From NCBI GenBank assembly GCA_963785755.1, contig CAWAXG010000013.1, forward strand, positions 868,001 through 932,000: a DNA stretch of 64,000 bases, written 5' to 3'. Position numbers and translations under genes: made by a program. Below are positions 55,447-63,246 of the stretch, piece after piece. Source of the DNA: JACCXG01 sp963785755. Its GTDB lineage: Bacteria > Acidobacteriota > Vicinamibacteria > Vicinamibacterales > 2-12-FULL-66-21. Within the stretch, counting starts at the first letter, position 1, and each line of letters starts with the position of its first letter. The notes under the pieces are model-generated. The model made no database searches, was not told the origin of the DNA, and worked only from the letters and a program-made list of their open reading frames with translations.

Positions 55447-56333
55447 GCCAGCCTCTCGACGGCGCGGAGCTTGGCGCTGCGCGCGCGCGGGTTTCGATCG
55501 ATTTCGACCTCCTGCGGCACGAGCGGGCGCTTGGTCAGGATGCGCAGGGCGATCCGTCCCTGCGCGAGCGCCCGGAACGCATGCTTCACGATCCGATCCT
55601 CGAGCGAGTGAAACGTGATGATGGCCAGCCGTGCGCCGACGAGGAGACGGTCGCAGGCGGCCTCGATGAACGCATCGAGCCCTTCGAGCTCCCGGTTGAC
55701 CCAGATGCGCAGCGCCTGGAACGTCCGCGTCGCCGGATCGATGCGCTGATAGCCGCGCTTGGGGACCGCCCTGCGCACGATCTGCGCCAGCTGACCCGTC
55801 GTCGCGATCGGCGTCGTGCGGCGCGTCTCGACGATCGCTCGCGCAATGCGCCGCGAGAAACGCTCTTCACCGTGCTGGAAGATCACGTTCGCGAGCTCCG
55901 TCTCCTCGACGTCCCGCAGCAGATCCGCGACCGTCGGTCCCTGCGATTGATCCATCCGCATGTCGAGCGGCTCGTCACGGCGGAAGCTGAAACCGCGGCT
56001 GGCGCTATCGAGCTGCATCGACGACACGCCCAGGTCGGCGAGCGTGCCGGCAACCCGATCGATCTGATGCTCATCGAGCACGCGACCGAGATCCCGATAG
56101 TCTGCGTGCACCAGCTCTACCCGATCCGCGAACCCTTCAAGACGCTCACGCGCGATGCGAAGCGCCTCGGGATCGCGATCGAGACCGAGCACGCGCGAAG
56201 CGCCGGCTTCGAGCAGTGCGCGCGTATGTCCTCCAAGACCGACGGTGCAGTCGACGTAGAGGCCGCCGCGCGACGGCGCCAGCAGGTCCACCGTCTCGCT
56301 GACCATCACCGGCTCGTGGAGCAATTCGGTCAT
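55443..56333 (-). CDS. rsmH: 16S rRNA (cytosine1402-N4)-methyltransferase RsmH
   Basis: Methylates N4 of C1402 in 16S rRNA. It begins HEPVMVSETVDLL and has SAM motif I YVDCTVGLGGHTRALLEAG. The characteristic inserted helical domain follows (DLGVSSMQLDSASRGFSFRRD, then RRTTPIATTGQLAQIV), and it ends FHSLEDRIVKHAFR. The length is 296. It is second in the dcw cluster, 6 nt after mraZ, and overlaps ftsL by 4 nt. Confidence 0.96.
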   Translation of the reverse strand: MTELLHEPVMVSETVDLLAPSRGGLYVDCTVGLGGHTRALLEAGASRVLGLDRDPEALRIARERLEGFADRVELVHADYRDLGRVLDEHQIDRVAGTLADLGVSSMQLDSASRGFSFRRDEPLDMRMDQSQGPTVADLLRDVEETELANVIFQHGEERFSRRIARAIVETRRTTPIATTGQLAQIVRRAVPKRGYQRIDPATRTFQALRIWVNRELEGLDAFIEAACDRLLVGARLAIITFHSLEDRIVKHAFRALAQGRIALRILTKRPLVPQEVEIDRNPRARSAKLRAVERLA

Positions 56334-56339
56334 GGCCGA

Positions 56340-56780
56340 TCAGATCCCGAATTCCGACAGCGCTCTCGCGTCGTCGTCCGTGTACGGCTCGCGATGGAGC
56401 TTCGCGAGGAACCGTTCGTGGTTCCAGATATCGAGCCGGTCGTACTGCCCGAGGACATCGACCTCGCCCACCATCCCGGCGGAGTCTCGGAGGCGGGTGT
56501 GGATGATGACGCGCCCCTGCGAATCGATTTCTGCCATCTGACCGAAGTAGTTGGCCCGGTCGAAATACTTCAATCGGGAGGGATGGGTCGACGGCATTCG
56601 TCCGAGTCTTTCTTCGAGGGCGAGCCAGATGGGAAGGGGGTAGAGACGCACGTCTTCCCCGGTGAGGCTCGTCACGAACAGCTCAGCTCCATGGGTCGCC
56701 TCGATGAGGCTGCGGAAGGCGTTCGGGATCTTGAGCCTGCCCTTATCATCAATCTTGGCCGCATGGTTCCCCCGAAGCAC
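56340..56780 (-). CDS. mraZ: Transcriptional regulator MraZ
   Basis: AbrB-fold DNA-binding protein that binds repeats upstream of its own gene and represses the dcw cluster. Two swapped-hairpin repeats are visible: RGNHAAKIDDKGRLKIPNAFR (about 3-23) and QMAEIDSQGRVIIHTRLRDSA (about 78-98); each has the D-x-GR core. GTG 56780 places the family start (M)LRGNH correctly, giving 146 residues. A GTG at 56804 would add eight residues translated from the operator itself. First gene of the cluster. Confidence 0.94.
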   Translation of the reverse strand: MLRGNHAAKIDDKGRLKIPNAFRSLIEATHGAELFVTSLTGEDVRLYPLPIWLALEERLGRMPSTHPSRLKYFDRANYFGQMAEIDSQGRVIIHTRLRDSAGMVGEVDVLGQYDRLDIWNHERFLAKLHREPYTDDDARALSEFGI

Positions 56781-56789
56781 GGCCTTTGG

Positions 56790-56814
56790 TCCACTTTGCT
56801 CCACAAAAATCCAC
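56790..56814 (-). promoter_or_regulatory. MraZ operator: three GTGGA boxes at 10-bp spacing
   Basis: On the minus strand, GTGGA occurs at 56814-56810, 56804-56800 and 56794-56790, each separated by exactly 5 nt. MraZ is known to bind tandem TGGG/GTGG-type boxes with 5-nt spacers. They lie just downstream of the -10 and before the mraZ start, the position expected for autorepression. Confidence 0.85.
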
Positions 56815-56818
56815 GGCG

Positions 56819-56847
56819 ATGTTAGAGAAGCGCTGATGGGTTGTCAA
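56819..56847 (-). promoter_or_regulatory. dcw promoter (Pmra), TTGACA-17-TAACAT
   Basis: Read on the minus strand: TTGACA (56847-56842), 17-nt spacer, TAACAT (56824-56819). The consensus -35 and ideal spacing make this the best promoter in the window. Predicted start near 56812, within the first MraZ box. Confidence 0.85.
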
Positions 56848-57122
56848 CCGCAAAATAAACATTTGATTGTGGTTACGCCTTACTTTCGCCAAATGGCGAA
56901 ACCGACGAGGTCTGCCCCAGAGCTGCCGTCGCGTGCTACGATGCGCAGATTTGGCTCAGTCGCGGTGGTCGTCAGTGGAGTGGTCTCGTGGACTACCCGG
57001 CCCAGCCGCAAAATCCCCGTGGTCGGGCTTCGGACAAGATCTCCTGGACGCCTTCCCAAGGCGTCTGGAAAGACCCGCAAACTCGATTTGAACGGTATTC
57101 TCCCCAGGTCTCTCGTGTCGCT
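56848..57122 (+). other. Divergent mraZ-ychF intergenic region with two perfect hairpins
   Basis: Apart from the mraZ promoter this 318-nt gap has no gene. TTTCGCC/GGCGAAA (56884-56890 with 56895-56901, loop AAAT) and GACGCCTT/AAGGCGTC (57047-57054 with 57058-57065, loop CCC) are perfect stems. The first could be an operator or leader structure; the second lies 58 nt before ychF and may be a 5' leader hairpin. The frame of ychF is open through part of this stretch, but the residues have no family character. No SRP, 6S or RNase P RNA consensus was recognised. Confidence 0.5.
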
Positions 57123-58211
57123 ATGCTCCGCGCAGGATTGATAGGCTTCCCCTCGGCCGGCAAGACGGCCCTCTTTCAACTCTTGACCAGCGTGCGCGAG
57201 GCGCCGCCGCGCGGCGGCAAAGCGGACGCGAACGTCGGCGTGTCCCGCGTGCCCGATGAGCGGCTGGACAAACTCACGGCGCTGTTCAATCCACGCAAGC
57301 GAGTGCCGGCGACCGTCGAATTCGCAGATATCGCCGGCGTCGGCGGCGCGAAGACCGGCGCACAGGCGCTCCTCGACGTGGCGCCATTCCGGAATGCCGA
57401 CGCCCTGCTGCATGTCGTCCGCATGTTTCGCGATCCCTCGATTCCGCACCCGGCCGGGTCGGTCGATCCGGCGCGCGACGTGCGCGCGATGGAAGACGAA
57501 GTCATCCTCGCGGATCTCGGCGTCGTGGAGCGGCGGCTCGAACGGCTCGAACGCGATCTCAAGAAAACCAACACTCCGGAGCTTCGCAAAGAGCAGGAGA
57601 TCCTGGTTCGCTGCCGTGAGGCGCTCGAAGGCGGGCGGGCGCTGCGCGCGCTCGAGCTCGAAGCCGAGGATTCGAAGCGGCTTCGCGGCTTCCAGTTCCT
57701 CTCCGCCAAGCCGCTGTTGATCGTCCTCAACCTGGACGAATCGGATCTGCCGAACGCGGCGGATGCGGCCCGACTGGCGGGGATCGAAGACTTTCTCACC
57801 GGCGCGGCGACGCGCGCCGTTCCGATCTGCGCCAAGATCGAGCTGGAGATCGCGCAGCTCGACGAAGCGGATGGCGTCGCGTTCATGGCCGATCTCGGCC
57901 TGACCGAATCGGGGCTCGACCGCGTGATCCGCGCCAGCTACGATCTGCTCGGCTACATTTCATTCTTCACGGTCGGCGAGGATGAGTGCCGCGCCTGGTC
58001 GATTCCGCGCGAGACGCCCGCGGTGCTGGCCGCAGGGGAGATTCACTCGGACATCTCGCGCGGTTTCATCCGGGCGGAAGTCGTGCGCTACGAGCACCTG
58101 CTCGCCAGGAGCACTCTCGCCGCCTGCCGCGATCATGGAGAGCTCAGGCTGGAAGGCAAGGAGTACATCGTCCTCGACGGTGACGTGATCAACTTCCGAC
58201 ACGCGACCTAA
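57123..58211 (+). CDS. ychF: Redox-regulated ATPase/GTPase YchF (OLA1 family)
   Basis: TRAFAC-class P-loop NTPase that binds ribosomes. The G1 loop is GFPSAGKTALFQLL (residues 8-21), G3 is DIAGVGGAKTG, and the G4-position motif LNLDE replaces NKxD, as expected for the ATP-preferring YchF family. A coiled coil (about 140-190) and a C-terminal TGS domain (SFFTVGEDECRAWSI, ...EYIVLDGDVINF) complete it. The length is 362. G1 reads FPSAGKT instead of the more common LPNVGKS, a variant seen in acidobacterial-type members. ATG 57123 starts right at the first strand. A GT4 gene begins on the base after its stop. Confidence 0.9.
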   Translation: MLRAGLIGFPSAGKTALFQLLTSVREAPPRGGKADANVGVSRVPDERLDKLTALFNPRKRVPATVEFADIAGVGGAKTGAQALLDVAPFRNADALLHVVRMFRDPSIPHPAGSVDPARDVRAMEDEVILADLGVVERRLERLERDLKKTNTPELRKEQEILVRCREALEGGRALRALELEAEDSKRLRGFQFLSAKPLLIVLNLDESDLPNAADAARLAGIEDFLTGAATRAVPICAKIELEIAQLDEADGVAFMADLGLTESGLDRVIRASYDLLGYISFFTVGEDECRAWSIPRETPAVLAAGEIHSDISRGFIRAEVVRYEHLLARSTLAACRDHGELRLEGKEYIVLDGDVINFRHAT

Positions 58212-59255
58212 ATGCCCGTACGGACGATTCTCGTCTGCGAAGCGCAGGTGCCTTTCGTTCACGGCGGCGCAGAGGTTCACGTGCGCGAGCTGCTTCGCGA
58301 GCTGCGCGCGCGCGGCTACGAAGCAGAGCTCGTGAGCGTGCCGTTCAAGTGGTATCCGAAAGAGGAAATCCTGCCGCATGCGGCCGCGTGGCGGCTGCTG
58401 GATCTCAGCGAGAGCAACGGCCGCCCGGTCGATCTGGTCATCGCCTCGAAGTTTCCGAGCTACTTCGCGCGGCATCCCAACAAGGTCGCCTGGCTGATCC
58501 ATCAATATCGCGCGGCCTACGAGCTGTGCGGAACGGCGTACAGCGACTTCGGCCACAACGAATCGGACGTCGGGCTGCGCGACACCCTGATCCGCCTCGA
58601 CACGGAGATGCTCGGTGAATGCCGGCGCGTCTTCAGCAACGCGAAGAACACCGCATCCCGGCTCGCCAGGTTCAACGGGCTCACGGCGGAGCCGCTGTAT
58701 CATCCTCCGCGGCTGGCGCCCCGGCTGCAGGCCGGTCCGTACGGCGATTACGTGCTCTCGGTCGGCCGCATCGAGTCGGTGAAGCGGGTGGACCTGATCG
58801 TCAACGCCATCGCCGCCTGCGATCCGCGGCTCCGGCTGATCATTGCGGGAGACGGCACCCAGCGGGCGAACGTGGAACGATTGGCCGAGGAGCGGGGCGT
58901 GACCGGGCGCGTGACCTTCCTGGGGTCGGTCGCGGATGACGATCTCGTCGAGCTCTATCGCAGCGCGCTCGCGGTGATCTATCCCCCGTACGATGAGGAT
59001 TTCGGCTACGTCACGATCGAGGCGTTCCTCGCGCGGAAGCCGGTGGTCACGTGCACGGATTCCGGTGGACCCAACGAGTTCGTGGTGGATGGCGAAAACG
59101 GGTTCGTGTGCGAGCCCGATCCGGAGTCGCTGGCCGGCGCGATCAACACCCTCGCCGGCAATCGCGGCCGCGCCGCTGCCCTGGGTGACGCCGGCCACGC
59201 CGTCGCCAGCAGAATCACCTGGGACGGCGTCATCGAGAAGCTCGTGGCTCCATAG
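58212..59255 (+). CDS. Family 4 glycosyltransferase
   Basis: GT-B fold retaining glycosyltransferase, 347 residues. The N-terminal VPFVHGGAEVHVRELLREL acceptor loop and the C-terminal donor site (LSVGRIESVKRVDLIVNAI, PYDEDFGYVTIEAFLARKPVV) identify it; the E-x7-E motif is within DEDFGYVTIEA. It is soluble or peripheral, with no transmembrane helix. Its ATG directly abuts the ychF TAA. It heads a run of six glycosyltransferases. The sugar and acceptor are unknown. Confidence 0.87.
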   Translation: MPVRTILVCEAQVPFVHGGAEVHVRELLRELRARGYEAELVSVPFKWYPKEEILPHAAAWRLLDLSESNGRPVDLVIASKFPSYFARHPNKVAWLIHQYRAAYELCGTAYSDFGHNESDVGLRDTLIRLDTEMLGECRRVFSNAKNTASRLARFNGLTAEPLYHPPRLAPRLQAGPYGDYVLSVGRIESVKRVDLIVNAIAACDPRLRLIIAGDGTQRANVERLAEERGVTGRVTFLGSVADDDLVELYRSALAVIYPPYDEDFGYVTIEAFLARKPVVTCTDSGGPNEFVVDGENGFVCEPDPESLAGAINTLAGNRGRAAALGDAGHAVASRITWDGVIEKLVAP

Positions 59256-59353
59256 CGAGCCAAAAATGTCAGAATGGCCAGAATCGATTCCGGCAGGCGA
59301 ATCTTCTGAACCGGAATCAGACGGCGCCCGGCAGTGTTGGCGTTGACACCGAT

Positions 59354-60388
59354 TTGAAAGTCATCATCCAGATTCCGTGCCTCAATGAGGCGGAAACCCT
59401 GCCGGCCACGATCGCCGATCTCCCCCGCGCCATCCCCGGCATCGACGTGGTCGAGCTGCTCGTCGTGGACGACGGGTCCCGGGATGGAACCGCCGACGTG
59501 GCCCGAGCGTGCGGCGTCGATCACGTCGTGCGCCTCCGTCGCAACAAAGGGCTCGCGGCGGCATTCGCCGCGGGTATCGACGCTTCATTGAAAAACGGCG
59601 CCGACTTCATCGTCAATACGGACGCCGACAATCAGTACGCGGGCAAGGACATCGTCAAGCTGCTCGAGCCGCTGTTGAGGGGCCAGGCGGATATCGTCAT
59701 CGGCGACCGCAACATCGCCGATCTAAAGCACATGTCCTGGCGCAAGCGGCAGCTGCAGCGGCTCGGCAGCTGGGTCGTGCGGCAGGTCTCGAACACCTCG
59801 GTGCCCGACACCACCAGCGGGTTTCGCGCCTACACCCGCGAGGCGGCGCTGCGGATGACGATCGTGTCGGATTTCTCCTACACGCTCGAGACGATCATTC
59901 AGGCGGGCAAGAAGCGGATGGCGATCGCACACGTCGCCGTGGACACGAATCCGCGGACGCGCAAGTCGCGGCTGTTCGACAGCCTGTTCTCGTACATCAA
60001 GAAATCGAGCGCGACCATCTTGCGGATCTACGCGATGTACGAGCCGCTGAAGATCTTCACCTACATCGGTGTCGCAATCTTCGCGTCCGGTCTGATCTAT
60101 CCGATGCAATTCGTCTACGAAGAGCTCACAGAAGTCCGCTTCGGGCCGCGGAATCTACAAGGGCTAATCCTGTCTGCCGTCCTGATGATCGTCGGCTTTC
60201 AGATCCTGCTGATCGGTCTGCTCGCCGACGTGATCTCGGCCAACCGCAAGCTGCTCGAGGATCTCGTCTATCGCGTCCGCTCGCTCGAGCTCCCCAAGCC
60301 CGGCGTGAAAGCCGACGCCGACACCGAGCCGGTCGCTCACAGCCGATCGCGCGGCGGCAGCCGCGATCACGATCGGTGGGAGCGCTGA
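59354..60388 (+). CDS. Family 2 glycosyltransferase with C-terminal membrane helices
   Basis: GT-A fold polyprenyl-phosphate sugar transferase-like protein, 344 residues. N-terminal IIQIPCLNEAETLPATIADL, then VVDDGSRDGT and NTDADNQY (the DxD metal site). Two transmembrane helices lie near residues 240-257 and 270-292 (FTYIGVAIFASGLIYP, LILSAVLMIVGFQILLIGLL). It resembles dolichyl-phosphate glucose/mannose synthases with the DPMS-type tail. TTG start at 59354; 98 nt after the GT4 gene, a gap holding an 8-bp GATTCCGG/CCGGAATC inverted repeat (59286-59293, 59311-59318). Confidence 0.85.
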   Translation: MKVIIQIPCLNEAETLPATIADLPRAIPGIDVVELLVVDDGSRDGTADVARACGVDHVVRLRRNKGLAAAFAAGIDASLKNGADFIVNTDADNQYAGKDIVKLLEPLLRGQADIVIGDRNIADLKHMSWRKRQLQRLGSWVVRQVSNTSVPDTTSGFRAYTREAALRMTIVSDFSYTLETIIQAGKKRMAIAHVAVDTNPRTRKSRLFDSLFSYIKKSSATILRIYAMYEPLKIFTYIGVAIFASGLIYPMQFVYEELTEVRFGPRNLQGLILSAVLMIVGFQILLIGLLADVISANRKLLEDLVYRVRSLELPKPGVKADADTEPVAHSRSRGGSRDHDRWER

Positions 60389-61261
60389 TTGGCAGAGACC
60401 GCGGCGGTCTCGGTAGTCATCCCCGCGTTCAACGAGGCGGAGGCAATCGGCCACGTCGTCGCCGCGATCGGCGCCGCCGGTCCGTGGCGTGAAATCATCG
60501 TGGTCGATGACGGATCGGAGGATGAGACGAGCCCGCGCGCGGGCGCCGCGGGCGCGATCGTCGTGCGTCATCCCTACAACAAGGGAAACGGGGCGGCAGT
60601 GAAGAGCGGTATTCGCCGGGCGACCGGCGAGTACATCCTGATCCTCGACGGCGACGGGCAGCACCAGGCCGAAGACGCCCGCCGGCTCGTGGCGCGGCTC
60701 GGTGACTACGACCTCGTCGTCGGCGCGCGCTCCCGGACAACCCAGGCGACGCAGGCGCGACGCTTCGGCAACGAGGCACTGAACCGCTTCGCCAGCTACC
60801 TGACCGGTCGCGACATTCCGGATCTCACCTCGGGATTCCGCGCCGCCCGCCGCGAATACCTCCTGGAGTTCCTCCACCTGCTGCCGAACGGCTTCTCGAC
60901 GCCGACCACAACGACCCTGGCGTTCATCAAGGCGGGCTACAACGTCGCCTTCGAGGCCGCGGAGGCACGGCAGCGCGTGGGCACCTCCAAGATCCGCTTC
61001 GCCCGCGACGGCGCGAAGTTCTTCATGATCATCCTGAAGATCGTGACCATCTTCAGTCCGCTGCGCGTCTTCCTCCCGATCTCGGCGATCAGTCTTCTCC
61101 TCGGGCTGGCCTACGGCATCTGGAATGTCGCCGTGCATTCGCGCATCCCGAATGGATCGGTCCTGCTGATCATGTTCTCGGTCGTGGTGTTCCTCGTCGG
61201 CCTCGTCTCGGAGCAGATCTCGGCGCTGCGCTTCGAAGGCGGGGCCAGACCGCGCGGATGA
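60389..61261 (+). CDS. Family 2 glycosyltransferase, DPM-like, membrane-anchored
   Basis: Second GT2 of the cluster, 290 residues: VSVVIPAFNEAEAIGHVV, VVDDGSEDET, the DxD-type LDGDGQHQAED, and DLTSGFRAARREYLLEF. Two C-terminal transmembrane helices (about 233-252 and 262-280) anchor it. It probably loads a sugar on undecaprenyl phosphate for the adjacent GT39-like enzyme. The TTG start at 60389 is the base after the stop of the preceding gene, and its stop overlaps the next start by 4 nt. Confidence 0.85.
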   Translation: MAETAAVSVVIPAFNEAEAIGHVVAAIGAAGPWREIIVVDDGSEDETSPRAGAAGAIVVRHPYNKGNGAAVKSGIRRATGEYILILDGDGQHQAEDARRLVARLGDYDLVVGARSRTTQATQARRFGNEALNRFASYLTGRDIPDLTSGFRAARREYLLEFLHLLPNGFSTPTTTTLAFIKAGYNVAFEAAEARQRVGTSKIRFARDGAKFFMIILKIVTIFSPLRVFLPISAISLLLGLAYGIWNVAVHSRIPNGSVLLIMFSVVVFLVGLVSEQISALRFEGGARPRG

Positions 61262-62520
61262 GCCTGACCGAACGTACCGCCCGTCAATGGATCCTCGTCG
61301 CGGTCGTAGCCGGGCTCGTGCTTCGCGTGGCGTTCAGCACGCTCTACTGGGTGAACAAGCCGCTGACTCATGACGAGCGGGAGTACCTGGCGCTCGCCAG
61401 GAGCATTACCGCGGGTCGCGGATTCGCCTACGACTCCGCGGAGCCGATCGGCACCGGTCAGCATTTCGGGCGCGCTCCCGGCTATCCCGTCTTCCTCGCG
61501 CTGATCGGCACCGGAACCAGGGAGCACGACAGCGCCCCGGCGCGGGTGAAGATCGCACAGGCGCTCGTCGGAGCGCTGACGATCTGGATCATCGCCAACA
61601 TCGCTCGACGGGCGGCAGGTCCGGGCGCCGGGGTTGCCGCGGCACTCATCGCCGCCGTCTATCCACCACTCGTATGGATCTCCTCGTATGTGCTCACCGA
61701 GTCGCTCTATTCCGCGATAGCGCTTCTGGCCGCCGACACCCTGCAACGCGCTATGACCCGTTCGACTGGACCTGAAGTCTCCCGGCGAAGCCTCGCGCTC
61801 ACTGTTGCGGCGGGCCTGCTGTCGGGCGTGGCGATCCTGATTCGTCCCGCAATGATCCTGTTCCTCCCGATTGCGGGTCTCTGGCTGCTCGCACGCCGGC
61901 GCACCATGCTGGCTGTCGTGCTCGTGGTTGCCGTGGCCGCAATCGTCGGCCCCTGGACGGCACGCAACGCCCGCGTGCACGGACGGTTCATTCTGGTCGC
62001 GTCGGAGGGAGGCATCACCTTCTGGACCGGCAACCACCCGCTCGCCCGCGGCGAAGGCGACCTCGCGGCCAATCTGGACTTGAAGCAGGCAGAGCTCGAG
62101 TTCCGCCGCGGCCACCCGGGTCTCAGCTCCGAAGAGCTCGAGCCGATCTACTATCGCGATGCTCTGGCGTGGATCGCCTCGAATCCGGGACGCTGGCTCG
62201 TGCTGCTCGCTCGAAAAGCGCTCTATACAGTCGTGCCGGCCGGCCCGTCGTATACGCTACACTCCACGAGATATTGGGCCGCGTCGGCGTTCTCCTACCT
62301 GCTGCTCCTGCCGCTTGCCATATTCGGCATTCGTCGGCTCTGGCGCAGCAGTGATCGCCCGACCGCGGTGCTGCTGCTCGCCGCCTCGGCGGTTCTGGTT
62401 GGCTTGATCTTCTTTCCGCAGGAGCGCTTTCGGATTCCCGTGATTGATCCAGTCCTGATCGTTGCCGCGGCCGCGGCTGTTGCGGCCCGTTTCGTCCGTT
62501 TCGCGGGAGACGCCGCGTGA
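61258..62520 (+). CDS. ArnT/PMT-like (GT39/GT83) integral membrane glycosyltransferase
   Basis: GT-C fold transferase using polyprenyl-phosphate sugars on the outer face of the inner membrane. The first extracytoplasmic loop carries the acidic catalytic motif THDEREYLALARSI (about 38-51). About nine to ten transmembrane helices follow (for example ALVGALTIWIIANIARRA and RTMLAVVLVVAVAAIVGPW). The length, 420, is short for the class because the C-terminal soluble domain is reduced. Overlaps of 4 nt on both sides show a tight operon with the flanking GT2 genes, which likely make its donor. Confidence 0.82.
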   Translation: MSLTERTARQWILVAVVAGLVLRVAFSTLYWVNKPLTHDEREYLALARSITAGRGFAYDSAEPIGTGQHFGRAPGYPVFLALIGTGTREHDSAPARVKIAQALVGALTIWIIANIARRAAGPGAGVAAALIAAVYPPLVWISSYVLTESLYSAIALLAADTLQRAMTRSTGPEVSRRSLALTVAAGLLSGVAILIRPAMILFLPIAGLWLLARRRTMLAVVLVVAVAAIVGPWTARNARVHGRFILVASEGGITFWTGNHPLARGEGDLAANLDLKQAELEFRRGHPGLSSEELEPIYYRDALAWIASNPGRWLVLLARKALYTVVPAGPSYTLHSTRYWAASAFSYLLLLPLAIFGIRRLWRSSDRPTAVLLLAASAVLVGLIFFPQERFRIPVIDPVLIVAAAAAVAARFVRFAGDAA

Positions 62521-63236
62521 CCGCAGCTCGTGACATCGTCGTGGTCGTGCCGACGTACAACGAGAAGGAGAACCTTCCGGCCCTCGCACGCGGCATTCTG
62601 GCGCACCCCGGGTTCCGCCTGCTGGTCGTCGACGACGGATCTCCGGACGGGACCGGCGCCATCGCGGACGAGCTCGCGCGCACCCACGCTGGTCGCGTCG
62701 AGGTGATGCATCGCAAAGGCCCGCGCGGTCTCGGCCGCTCGTACATCGATGGCCTGCGTCACGCGCTCGCCTCCGGCGCCGATCTGATTTTTCAGATGGA
62801 TGCGGACCTCTCGCACAACCCGGAACATCTTCCGGCAATCGCCGCGGCGGCCGCCGACTACGACGTCGTGATCGGTTCGCGATACCTGACCGGCGTCAGC
62901 GTGGTCAACTGGCCGCTGCACCGCATCTTCCTGAGCGCGTTCGCCAACCGCTACGTGCGCGCGGTCACCAGAATCTCCGTGAGCGACTGTACGAGCGGCT
63001 ACCGCTGCTGGAGGCGTGAGGCGCTTGCGCAACTGCCGTTGGATGCCATGGTCTCCAATGGCTACGCCTTCATCGTCGAGATGCTGTTCGAGGCCTCGCG
63101 ACGTGGCTGCCGGATCGGCGAAGTCCCGATCATCTTCATCGAGCGGCGGCAGGGTCAGAGCAAGGTCTCGGCGCGGGTTCTGGCGGAGTCGCTGATCGTT
63201 CCGTGGCGGCTGGTTTTCCGGGGCCGAAAGGCATAG
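62517..63236 (+). CDS. Polyprenol monophosphomannose synthase-like GT2
   Basis: Third GT2, 239 residues, resembling Dpm1/Ppm1: IVVVVPTYNEKENLPALARG, VVDDGSPDGTGAIADEL, the DxD MDADLSHNPEHLP, and SDCTSGYRCWRREAL. There is no transmembrane tail, as in the catalytic domain of Ppm1 or yeast-independent Dpm1 forms. It probably makes a polyprenyl-phosphate mannose or related donor for the GT39-like enzyme upstream, whose last 4 nt it overlaps. Confidence 0.88.
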   Translation: MTAARDIVVVVPTYNEKENLPALARGILAHPGFRLLVVDDGSPDGTGAIADELARTHAGRVEVMHRKGPRGLGRSYIDGLRHALASGADLIFQMDADLSHNPEHLPAIAAAAADYDVVIGSRYLTGVSVVNWPLHRIFLSAFANRYVRAVTRISVSDCTSGYRCWRREALAQLPLDAMVSNGYAFIVEMLFEASRRGCRIGEVPIIFIERRQGQSKVSARVLAESLIVPWRLVFRGRKA

Positions 63237-63246
63237 CCAGGGTCCA

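Noticed and set aside
56902..57122. SRP, 6S or other known ncRNA upstream of ychF
   Set aside because: No conserved SRP loop (GGAAG/AGCAG) or 6S-like long rod could be recognised; only two short hairpins.
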